From Bacteroidales bacterium (GTDB taxonomy: Bacteria; Bacteroidota; Bacteroidia; Bacteroidales; VadinHA17), in the NCBI GenBank assembly GCA_003157055.1, contig PMIG01000228.1, positions 2,636 through 8,892 on the forward strand: a stretch of 6,257 nucleotides of DNA, written 5' to 3'. Position numbers and translations under genes: made by a program. Below, in pieces: positions 1-6,101 of the stretch (positions within the stretch are counted from its first letter, which is position 1; each line of letters opens with the position of its first letter). The notes below the pieces were generated by a model, which worked only from the letters and a program-made list of their open reading frames with translations, did not search any database and had not been told where the DNA came from.

Positions 1-803
1 GTACCTGACTGTTTGTCGGCTGTGCCGGCGGGATAAAGTCGGATACCCATTACATCCTTGTTCGTTCCTGCATAGGTCATTACACCTGCGTTAAGGTTAG
101 TTGTGACAGTGTAGCTTACATCAGGTTTCATGGTGAAGTTCTCTAGCCAGATTCTCTGGATATGTCCGGAAACACCAAGAGTTATGGCCATATCATAAGT
201 GCCTGGTTTCATCTTCCCGGCTTTGTTGTTTGTTACTTTATCGGGAGCGACAGGCGTATCGTGTTTTCCTTTAGTGTAAAACGATGGTACACCGAATAAA
301 GGGTTATCTTCCAAAATGCCTTTGTATCTGTTTACCTTCAATTCATAGGCAGATAATCCGCCCTGGCTTCCTGCAGTCTCCTGCAGCAGGATCTGGAAAT
401 CATATAGCGTTACCGAAACAGTTGTTTTGGATCCTGACTTGATTGTAATATTTTCTACGTCGAAGCTAAGAGAACCAGGTTTTCCTGATAGCTTGAAAAT
501 AAGCTTCATGGTGTAGGTTCCTGGTTTTGCATTCTGGAGCTTTACCTCTTTCCCTGAGCTGAAAAGCTTATATGAGGAGCTCGAGGTGAGGTCTCCAAGA
601 ATCCTCAGGTTTATGGCCAAAGGAGCTTTATCGGCAGCATTTAGGGGAGCGAAAGCCTGGGAAACCCAAACCTGGTTCCAGCATTTCTCAGTTTTTATTA
701 CTATGCCATTATCTAGTTTGCAGGTATAGTTTGACACATTCTGGCCATTTAAAGAAATTATAAGCGCAGACTGAATTGCAAAAAGGACTAGTAGATTCTT
801 CAT
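1..803 (-). CDS. Exported repeat protein of unknown function, 3' part outside the window
   Basis: The reading frame opens with ATG at 803-801 and stays open for 267 codons to the left edge, so the C-terminus is missing. Residues 1-20 (MKNLLVLFAIQSALIISLNG) are a lysine-then-hydrophobic signal peptide without a lipobox cysteine, so export through Sec and release by signal peptidase I is likely. The mature part has a recurring pattern: KPGTYTMKLIF (about 93-103) followed by FDVENITIK (about 114-122), then KPGTYDMAITL (about 199-209) followed by IWLENFTMK (about 218-226); a further unit seems to begin near VMTYAGTNKD (241-250). Alternating hydrophobic residues and GTY turns suggest tandem beta-sandwich modules of Ig-like or transthyretin-like type; this is inference. 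No catalytic motif is visible. I do not recognise a named family. It is transcribed divergently from the transporter at 955 and has its own -7 box at 838-845. The start is supported by the signal peptide and that promoter. Confidence 0.85.
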   Translation of the reverse strand, partial: MKNLLVLFAIQSALIISLNGQNVSNYTCKLDNGIVIKTEKCWNQVWVSQAFAPLNAADKAPLAINLRILGDLTSSSSYKLFSSGKEVKLQNAKPGTYTMKLIFKLSGKPGSLSFDVENITIKSGSKTTVSVTLYDFQILLQETAGSQGGLSAYELKVNRYKGILEDNPLFGVPSFYTKGKHDTPVAPDKVTNNKAGKMKPGTYDMAITLGVSGHIQRIWLENFTMKPDVSYTVTTNLNAGVMTYAGTNKDVMGIRLYPAGTADKQSG

Positions 804-837
804 GGCTATATTTTTAATGATTTGGTTCTGATATCAT

Positions 838-845
838 CAAAGTTA
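838..845 (-). promoter_or_regulatory. Bacteroidota-type -7 box for the exported repeat protein
   Basis: On the minus strand this reads TAACTTTG, an exact match to the Bacteroidota sigma-70 -7 consensus TAnnTTTG. The position expected for the -33 element (about 865-868) reads TTTT on the minus strand, a partial match to TTTG. Transcription would begin a few bases downstream, giving a leader of roughly 25-30 bases before the ATG at 803. Confidence 0.55.
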
Positions 846-930
846 TTATATTCCATATTTAGAAAAAAATTATTTTCTCATTGTTTCAAGTGAATGGTTA
901 AGAAATTTATTTCCTCAAACCCTTTTTTCT

Positions 931-938
931 TACTTTTG
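931..938 (+). promoter_or_regulatory. Bacteroidota-type -7 box for the transporter gene
   Basis: TACTTTTG matches TAnnTTTG exactly and lies 16 bases before the ATG at 955. No convincing TTTG is seen about 19 bases upstream, so the -33 element is weak or absent. Transcription starting a few bases downstream would leave a leader of only about 10 bases with no Shine-Dalgarno sequence, so initiation would be nearly leaderless. Confidence 0.55.
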
Positions 939-954
939 CACAAATTCCCTTGAA

Positions 955-2616
955 ATGGAATGGCTGTCCGATCTGCTTTTAAAACAGAATGTTGCGCATA
1001 CTATACTGATTTACAGTGCGGTAATTTCGCTTGGTGTTTTCCTTGGGAAGATAAGGATATCCGGTATATCACTGGGAATAGCATTCGTACTTTTTGCTGG
1101 CATTGCTGCAAGTCATTTCGGGTTCACGGCTAACCTCGAGGTCGTCGATTTCATAAAAGATTTCGGATTAATACTCTTCGTTTTTTCAATAGGCCTTCAG
1201 GTTGGCCCCGGCTTTTTTTCGTCATTCAAAAGGGGAGGGCTGACGCTTAATCTTCTTGCTTTGGGTACTGTTTTTCTGGGTGGGTTGACGGTGGTGATCA
1301 TCCATTTTGCAACTGGAATGTCGATGCCAATGCTTGTTGGTGTCATGTCGGGAGCGGTTACCAATACTCCGGGACTGGGAGCAGCCCAGCAGACACTGGC
1401 ACAAATATCAGGCGGGGGAGAAATTCCTCCTATCGGACTGGGATATGCTGTTGCCTACCCGTTCGGTGTGCTTGGGATCATACTTACAATGTTGATGATG
1501 AGAAAGTTCCTTAAGATCAACGTAAACGAAGAGCTTAGGCTCTATGACAAGGTACAGCATCCTGAAGAGCAGCTTCCTGAAAGAGTAAGTATCCAGGTTA
1601 CCAACCGGAAGGTTATTGGTGAAACCATTCGTGAGATAATGCCCACCATTAACCATAGTTTTGTAATTTCAAGAATACTCCATAAAGGCGACCTGATACC
1701 CGCAGGATCAGATAGCGTGCTTTACGAAAATGATATTGTCCTTGTGGTCGCTCAGAAGGGTGCTATCCCTGCAATCATTGCACAGATTGGCATGGTGAGC
1801 AATATGGATCTTTCAGTAAAGTCAGGCAAGCTGATTTCAAGAAGGCTCTTGGTGACAAACCGTGAGATATTCGGTAAAAGGCTTGGATCTCTTAATCTCA
1901 GGGCTAAATACAACATCAACATTACAAGGTTATACCGGTCGGGCATTGAGCTTGTGGCTTCTCCGGAGCTGAGGCTCCAGATGGGTGATAAGCTTACCGT
2001 GGTTGGCGATGAGGGGTCAATCGATAAGGTAATAAAAGAGATTGGAAATTCGATCAAGAGGCTTGATGAGCCGAATATCATTCCCATTTTCATCGGCATT
2101 CTTCTTGGAGTGCTTCTTGGCAGCATTCCTTTCAGGATACCTGGTGTTGCCAATCCTATAAAGCTTGGACTGGCAGGAGGACCATTGATAGTAGCCCTGC
2201 TATTGAGCAAATATGGTTACAAATTCCAGCTGGTCTCATATACTACGCCCAGTGCCAACCTTATGCTTCGTGAGATCGGAATAGTACTCTTCCTTGCAAG
2301 CGTAGGACTTGCTTCAGGAGAGAAGTTTATCCCAACCCTCTTGTCGGGAGATGGTTTTATATGGATGGGATATGGAGCGATCATTACTATACTTCCGCTG
2401 CTTATCATTGGTCTCTTCTCGAGGCTTGTACTCAAAAGGAATTACCTTGAGGTTTGTGGCCTTCTTGCCGGTAGTATGACGGATCCTCCGGCCCTTGCAT
2501 ATGCCGGCAGCATAGCTCAGTCAGAAGCACCGGCTGTCGCTTATGCAACAATTTATCCTCTGGTGATGTTCCTCAGGATTTTTGTTGCCCAATTGTTGAT
2601 ATTACTGTTCATATAG
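955..2616 (+). CDS. YidE/YbjL-family (AspT/AAE superfamily) transporter with two RCK_C domains
   Basis: This is a 553-residue inner-membrane protein with the full architecture of the YidE/YbjL branch of the aspartate:alanine exchanger superfamily. An N-terminal membrane half (about 15-185) is followed by two cytosolic TrkA-C/RCK_C regulatory domains (about 207-280 and 290-365) and a C-terminal membrane half (about 374-553). The halves are an internal duplication: GLILFVFSIGLQVG (71-84) matches GIVLFLASVGLASG (442-455), and GAVTNTPGLGAA (133-144) matches GSMTDPPALAYA (506-517). In this family the latter motif is a re-entrant, transport-linked segment. Family members are secondary carriers of small anions or amino acids, but the substrate of the YidE-type branch is largely unassigned, and nothing here settles it. 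RCK_C domains generally bind small ligands and gate transport. The MEWL start lies directly after a -7 box and gives the expected short lead-in to the first helix. Length is typical and no lesion is visible. The ThuA gene follows 84 bases downstream on the same strand. Confidence 0.92.
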   Translation: MEWLSDLLLKQNVAHTILIYSAVISLGVFLGKIRISGISLGIAFVLFAGIAASHFGFTANLEVVDFIKDFGLILFVFSIGLQVGPGFFSSFKRGGLTLNLLALGTVFLGGLTVVIIHFATGMSMPMLVGVMSGAVTNTPGLGAAQQTLAQISGGGEIPPIGLGYAVAYPFGVLGIILTMLMMRKFLKINVNEELRLYDKVQHPEEQLPERVSIQVTNRKVIGETIREIMPTINHSFVISRILHKGDLIPAGSDSVLYENDIVLVVAQKGAIPAIIAQIGMVSNMDLSVKSGKLISRRLLVTNREIFGKRLGSLNLRAKYNINITRLYRSGIELVASPELRLQMGDKLTVVGDEGSIDKVIKEIGNSIKRLDEPNIIPIFIGILLGVLLGSIPFRIPGVANPIKLGLAGGPLIVALLLSKYGYKFQLVSYTTPSANLMLREIGIVLFLASVGLASGEKFIPTLLSGDGFIWMGYGAIITILPLLIIGLFSRLVLKRNYLEVCGLLAGSMTDPPALAYAGSIAQSEAPAVAYATIYPLVMFLRIFVAQLLILLFI

Positions 2617-2626
2617 TTTATATTTT
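2596..2626 (+). promoter_or_regulatory. Possible promoter for the ThuA-domain gene
   Basis: TATATTTT at 2619-2626 matches TAnnTTTG at all but the last fixed base, and TTG at 2596-2598, inside the end of the transporter gene, sits 20 bases upstream as a plausible -33 element. This would give a leader of about 65-70 bases. It is imperfect in AT-rich sequence, and read-through from the transporter is an equally good explanation because no terminator hairpin is seen in the 84-base gap. Confidence 0.25.
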
Positions 2627-2689
2627 TCATTTCTCACCATATAAGGGAGGACGGAATTATACGTAATTAGCATCGAAACTTTAAGAAAA

Positions 2690-2697
2690 AGGGGGAA
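2690..2697 (+). promoter_or_regulatory. Ribosome binding site of the ThuA-domain gene
   Basis: The purine-rich run GGGGGAAG lies just before the ATG at 2701 and is the clearest Shine-Dalgarno-like sequence among the plus-strand genes. It supports this start over internal ATG codons, as does the signal peptide that begins here. Confidence 0.45.
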
Positions 2698-2700
2698 GTT

Positions 2701-3582
2701 ATGCCATTTTCATTCAGATCAGGTTTTATTCGTCTGCTGACAGTTAGCTTATTATTAATGATATATTGCCAGTCTGTTTCTGGTATTGAGAAGTTCAGAA
2801 CTCCCAGATTCAGGGTGATCGCCTTTTACAAGGCCGAAAATGATCAGGGGCATATCAGCTTTGTTCACGAAGCTAACAGGTGGTTCTCAAAAATGGCAGT
2901 TGCAAATAATTTTACCTATGATTCCACAAATGACTGGGATAATATGAATTTGGAATTCCTTTCGGGTTACCAGGTGGTTATTTTTCTCGATGCAAGACCG
3001 GAAGAGGGTTCACAAAGGGAAGCATTCCAGAAATATATGGAGGCAGGAGGTGGCTGGATGGGGTTCCATTTTTCAGCTTTCGCCATGAACCAGACTGCGT
3101 TTCTGCAAAACTGGGACTGGTATCATAATGTTTTTCTCGGGTCGGGTGAATATTCTGGAAATACCTGGCGCCCCACGTCAGCTGTTCTGCATGTTGATGA
3201 CAAAAGGAATCCTTCAGTAAGACACCTTCCACGCACTTTCACCTCCTCACCAAATGAATGGTACAAGTGGAAGAATGATCTCAGGAAGAATCCGGATATC
3301 AGGATACTTGTATCAATAGACTCTTCAAGTTATCCTCTTGGTACCGGTCCGAAGCTTAATGAGATATGGCATAGCGGATATTACCCGGTTATCTGGACGA
3401 ACAGAAATTACCGTATGCTTTATATCAATATGGGGCACAATGACATCGATTATGAGCACAATACCAATGAAGAGCTATCTCTGACTTTTTCAAACAAGAA
3501 TGTGGACAAGCTTGTCATGAACGGGATCTACTGGCTTGCCAGGAAAAGGAAGCAGTTCAAAGGCAGCGAGGAAGGATTCTGA
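2701..3582 (+). CDS. Exported ThuA-domain (trehalose utilisation-like, GATase-like fold) protein
   Basis: This 293-residue protein has a signal peptide at about 1-28 (basic start, then LLTVSLLLMIY, likely cleavage near SVSG) and a single ThuA domain at about 36-283. Family marks include RVIAFYKAENDQGHISF near the start (38-54), YQVVIFLDARP (90-100), EAGGGWMGFH (114-123), PVIWTNRNYRMLYINMGH (229-246) and a closing NGIYWLARKRK (274-284). ThuA domains share the class I glutamine amidotransferase-like fold. The founding member belongs to rhizobial trehalose/maltitol/sucrose catabolism, but most Bacteroidota homologues are biochemically uncharacterised exported proteins, so an enzyme activity should not be assumed. 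Cys23 precedes no acceptable lipobox (Tyr at -1), so lipidation is unlikely. A purine-rich GGGGGAAG stretch about 3 bases before the ATG serves as ribosome binding site. The gene converges on the GH30 gene with 19 bases between the stop codons. Confidence 0.88.
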   Translation: MPFSFRSGFIRLLTVSLLLMIYCQSVSGIEKFRTPRFRVIAFYKAENDQGHISFVHEANRWFSKMAVANNFTYDSTNDWDNMNLEFLSGYQVVIFLDARPEEGSQREAFQKYMEAGGGWMGFHFSAFAMNQTAFLQNWDWYHNVFLGSGEYSGNTWRPTSAVLHVDDKRNPSVRHLPRTFTSSPNEWYKWKNDLRKNPDIRILVSIDSSSYPLGTGPKLNEIWHSGYYPVIWTNRNYRMLYINMGHNDIDYEHNTNEELSLTFSNKNVDKLVMNGIYWLARKRKQFKGSEEGF

Positions 3583-3601
3583 TGTACTCTCTGGTTTTCG
3601 G

Positions 3602-5071
3602 TTAAAACACCAAAGTCTGTATCGAATGTGGCAGAATATGTATTTCAGCCACACCTGTTCCCGCACATAGAATATATCTGGCCTCTTTAGGACTCTGGTT
3701 CATCACTACGATAATCACGCTTCCATCTTCGTTAATGAATCCAGTTGTAAGAAGATCACTTCGGCTTGAAGAACAGGAAATCCTTTTTGCACCGGGACGT
3801 ATGAATTTCGAGAAGTGTCCGATATAAAAATATGCTGGCGTAAATATCAGTTCACCTGTCTTTGTATTTCCGTGGACAGGGGCGAAGCAGAAGTTGCCTA
3901 CGTGATTAGGCCCGCCTGTTTCATCAAGTAAGATGTTCCAGTCTGTCCAGCCGCATGCACCATTATTGAAATCATTGATCATTGCTTCTCCATATCTTTC
4001 AGCCAGACTCCAGTCATAGTATCTCGCTGTATCAAACTTACCATTGCAACCTTCAGTAAAGAGAAGGTTAACGCCGGGATATGTCTCATGAACTATGCCG
4101 AGGTTTGTAAACATCTGTTTGCCGCCGCTCCAGTCTTCGTACCAGTGGAATCCCATTCCCCACACATATTTTGATGCATCAGGGTCATCAAGTATAACCC
4201 TTGCTCTTTGGGCAATAATGTCACGGTTATGATCCCATATAATTATTTTCTTGTCGCCCAGACCCTCTTTTTTCATTGTCGGGCCAAGATAATTCTTCAG
4301 GAAATCCCTTTCATCTTCGGCATAAAAGATGCATGATTCCCATTTCTGAACAGCCATTGGTTCGTTCTGAATGGTTATTCCCCATACAGGAATGCCAGCC
4401 TTCTCATAACTCTTGATAAATTTCGTATAATAGGATGCCCATGACTGGAAATACTCAGGGAGAAGCTTACCGCCATAAAGCATATTGTTATTATCTTTCA
4501 TGAATGCCGGCGGACTCCAGGGGCTTGCAAACAAGGTAAGTTTTCCGCCTGCAGCTGCAATGGCTTTTTTGATTAGGGGCATCTTGAACTTTTCATCATG
4601 AGCCAGAGTAAACGATTTTAGTTCTTTGTCTCCTTCATTAATATATGTATAGCTGTCGCTGGAGAAATCGCAGCTGTTAATGTTCGTCCTGCCAAGTGAA
4701 TAGCCTATCCCTTTTTGAATATCATAATAGGCTGTCAGAAACTGCTGCTGTTTTTCCTCAGGAAGCTTGGCAAATGTCTCAGCAGCTGCGTCAGTAAGTG
4801 CTCCACCAATGCCCAGAAATGACTGAAATTTTTTTGTCGGATCGGCAAAAAGGTAAATATTTTTTTCGGATGTCTTCCTGGGTGCAGCAAAGATGACAGA
4901 ATCGGCTTGAGAGAGACGGTAATCAGTACTGTCGGCTGTAGTATATATGACAACTTTTTTTCCTTCAGTCTTAAATGTGTTGAATGGCGCTCCGGCAGTT
5001 ACATTTATTTGATGCGGTCCGCTGCATGCGAAGAGCAGAAGCATCGGGATTAACAAATAACATTTTATCAT
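3602..5071 (-). CDS. GH30-family glycoside hydrolase lipoprotein (glucosylceramidase/beta-glucanase type)
   Basis: This 489-residue enzyme begins with a lipoprotein signal peptide (MIKCYLLIPMLLLFAC) in which LFAC is the lipobox and Cys16 the lipidation site, so it is probably anchored in the outer membrane or periplasm. After a short linker and beta-strand region, the GH30 barrel runs from about 80 to 420. It shows the family opening FQSFLGIGGALTDAAAETF (82-100), RTNINSCDFS (128-137), ASPWSPPAFMKDN (182-194), the acid/base glutamate in TIQNEP (Glu237), MGFHWYEDW (306-314) and the nucleophile in LFTEGC (Glu340). Spacing of the two glutamates is close to that of human glucocerebrosidase (235 and 340 in the mature enzyme). 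The C-terminal ~70 residues complete the beta-sandwich side domain. Both catalytic residues are present, so it should be active. Retaining hydrolysis of beta-glucosides, beta-1,6-glucan or beta-xylosides is known in GH30; the subfamily and substrate cannot be fixed by eye. It lies 38 bases downstream of the DUF4352-like gene in the same orientation. Confidence 0.95.
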   Translation of the reverse strand: MIKCYLLIPMLLLFACSGPHQINVTAGAPFNTFKTEGKKVVIYTTADSTDYRLSQADSVIFAAPRKTSEKNIYLFADPTKKFQSFLGIGGALTDAAAETFAKLPEEKQQQFLTAYYDIQKGIGYSLGRTNINSCDFSSDSYTYINEGDKELKSFTLAHDEKFKMPLIKKAIAAAGGKLTLFASPWSPPAFMKDNNNMLYGGKLLPEYFQSWASYYTKFIKSYEKAGIPVWGITIQNEPMAVQKWESCIFYAEDERDFLKNYLGPTMKKEGLGDKKIIIWDHNRDIIAQRARVILDDPDASKYVWGMGFHWYEDWSGGKQMFTNLGIVHETYPGVNLLFTEGCNGKFDTARYYDWSLAERYGEAMINDFNNGACGWTDWNILLDETGGPNHVGNFCFAPVHGNTKTGELIFTPAYFYIGHFSKFIRPGAKRISCSSSRSDLLTTGFINEDGSVIIVVMNQSPKEARYILCAGTGVAEIHILPHSIQTLVF

Positions 5072-5109
5072 AAAGTTGATATTTTAAAATATTGCACAAT
5101 CGTTATCTG

Positions 5110-5613
5110 TCAGAATAACCTTATCATAATTTTTCTGAATTTTCCACCATTAAATACATCTCCCATCAGGGTTTCACCTCTTACCATGAAAAAAGGTCTT
5201 GTAACAGTAACTGGAAGATCGAAAGCAAGATAAGTTGAATCTGAAGCTCCTGCCAGAGTATTGTATTTGTCAAGGTATCCGAAGGGATGAGATTTTTCAA
5301 GGAACTGCTGGACCTTTGGAAGGTTATCGTATTTAATTCCGTGTTCGTCGATTATATAGCCAATGTTGTTATCCCAGTTATGTCCAATCCTCCGGGCCAT
5401 GTTTTCAACCCTGAATGTCACTACGTAAAACATGCCATTTGCATTAAGCGTATCAGTGTCATTTTTCAGGAACCTTGAGACCATATAATTTGAAACCGAA
5501 TATTCGAAATCGTCGTGATGAATCCTGTCTCCAACATTTATCACATACCCCGTTTTATTTGAAGTGCATGAAGTCAGTAATAGTACAACCGGTATTATAA
5601 AGAAATTTTTCAT
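5110..5613 (-). CDS. Small DUF4352-like lipoprotein, function unknown
   Basis: This 167-residue protein starts with a lipoprotein signal peptide MKNFFIIPVVLLLTSC; LTSC is a good lipobox and Cys16 would be lipidated. The mature part (about 24-167) has a DUF4352-like pattern: a VGDRIHHDDFEYSV strand pair (27-40), then YVVTFRVENMARR (63-75), which corresponds to the family's conserved strand of the type 'F..V.....', then IIDEHGIKYD (87-96) and a late DLPVTVTRPFFMVRG strand (132-146). DUF4352 proteins have an immunoglobulin-like beta-sandwich and are usually extracytoplasmic; no enzyme activity is known for them, and the family assignment here is by pattern only. Its ATG overlaps the TGA of the aldehyde dehydrogenase remnant as ATGA, implying translational coupling in the ancestral operon. 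It is followed after 38 bases by the GH30 lipoprotein gene. No promoter box is seen directly upstream, so it probably depends on the box at 5955-5962. Confidence 0.82.
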   Translation of the reverse strand: MKNFFIIPVVLLLTSCTSNKTGYVINVGDRIHHDDFEYSVSNYMVSRFLKNDTDTLNANGMFYVVTFRVENMARRIGHNWDNNIGYIIDEHGIKYDNLPKVQQFLEKSHPFGYLDKYNTLAGASDSTYLAFDLPVTVTRPFFMVRGETLMGDVFNGGKFRKIMIRLF

Positions 5614-5935
5614 CTTAACAGAAGTTTTATAATATTCTCTTTAAATTTTGTGTAAGGAGGATATCGTGCAAAAATATCAACAAGATTTGATTTTTCCATC
5701 ACCGACCGCATGTTTGAGAAAGTCTCAAACGACTTTCTACCGTGATATCTGCCCATACCGCTACAGAATGATCTCCTGTGACAAAGAGAATAAGCTCCTG
5801 CTCATGACTCAGGATCAGAGATCTTAGTTTCTTAAGGTTCTCCAGCCTGAAATTTATATCCTGTGTTCCTCCTGAAGTAAAAAATCTCCTTTGACTTTCA
5901 AGGATGAATTCGATCTCGTCTTTTTCCATTTGCAA
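5610..5935 (-). pseudogene. Aldehyde dehydrogenase remnant: N- and C-terminal ends only, core deleted and frames mismatched
   Basis: From the ATG at 5935 (or the in-frame ATG at 5929), the first frame encodes EIEFILESQRRFFTSGGTQD then INFRLENLKKLRSLILSHEQELI, the characteristic N-terminal helix region of class 3-type NAD(P)-dependent aldehyde dehydrogenases (about 47 residues, to near 5789). That frame then loses similarity and stops at 5699. A second minus-strand frame, offset by one base, encodes from 5762 to 5610 SGMGRYHGRKSFETFSNMRS followed by VMEKSNLVDIFARYPPYTKF and a basic tail, the typical ALDH C-terminus (50 residues plus TGA). An intact enzyme has about 455-460 residues, so roughly 360 residues are missing, including the nucleotide-binding domain, the catalytic Cys and the general-base Glu. 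The product cannot be an active dehydrogenase. The junction lies in about 5763-5788. The TGA overlaps the start of the downstream lipoprotein. Either a real deletion plus frameshift or an assembly collapse could explain it. Confidence 0.88.
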
Positions 5936-5954
5936 TAAAAATATCCTGAGGCGG

Positions 5955-5962
5955 CAAATATA
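5955..5962 (-). promoter_or_regulatory. Bacteroidota-type -7 box ahead of the ALDH remnant/lipoprotein/GH30 unit
   Basis: On the minus strand this reads TATATTTG, an exact match to TAnnTTTG, 19 bases upstream of the ATG at 5935. No clear TTTG is present about 19 bases further upstream. It is the only good -7 box seen on the minus strand between the PPK2 gene and GH30, so it may still drive the two lipoprotein genes through the ruined aldehyde dehydrogenase gene. Confidence 0.5.
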
Positions 5963-6011
5963 ATAAGTATAGAGGTTGATCCGTAAATTTGTGGAAAATA
6001 TTAAGTCCGTG

Positions 6012-6037
6012 ATCTGACGAAAGAAAGTTTTTCAGAT
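6012..6037. repeat. Inverted repeat between PPK2 and the ALDH remnant
   Basis: ATCTGA at 6012-6017 pairs with TCAGAT at 6032-6037 around a 14-base, purine-rich interior. On the minus strand it lies 65 bases after the PPK2 stop codon and could form a small stem-loop at the 3' end of that transcript, but the stem is short, has no GC-rich core, and no T-run follows directly, so a terminator function is not well supported. Confidence 0.25.
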
Positions 6038-6101
6038 TCTGAATGTATGGGTATATTTCAGTAGAATAGTTCTGGTTGATCTGACCGGCAATTTTGGGGG
6101 T

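Noticed and set aside
1752..2210. Minus-strand 152-codon open frame
   Set aside because: It lies wholly antisense within the well-supported transporter gene and its translation is low-complexity and unlike a known family.
2758..2775. ThuA-domain protein as a lipoprotein through Cys23
   Set aside because: The residues before the cysteine are Met-Ile-Tyr; Tyr at -1 does not fit the lipobox, so an ordinary cleaved signal peptide is more likely.
3594..3608. Possible bidirectional terminator GTTTT-cggtt-AAAAC between ThuA and GH30
   Set aside because: The stem is only five mostly A-T pairs and overlaps the GH30 stop codon; too weak to call a terminator.
5666..5827. Plus-strand 53-codon frame starting with GTG behind a perfect AGGAGG at 5655-5660
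   Set aside because: It is antisense to the ALDH C-terminal frame; the AGGAGG is simply the complement of the codons for the conserved ARYPPY motif. The encoded peptide shows no protein-family features.
5699..5935. An intact 78-residue hypothetical protein on the minus strand
   Set aside because: Only the first ~49 residues resemble a real protein (ALDH N-terminus); the remaining ~29 are the ALDH C-terminal region read in the wrong frame.
5974..6081. Direct repeat GGTTGATC at 5974-5981 and 6074-6081, exactly 100 bases apart
   Set aside because: Eight bases shared twice is expected by chance at this scale; the flanks do not extend the match and no target-site or attachment structure accompanies it.
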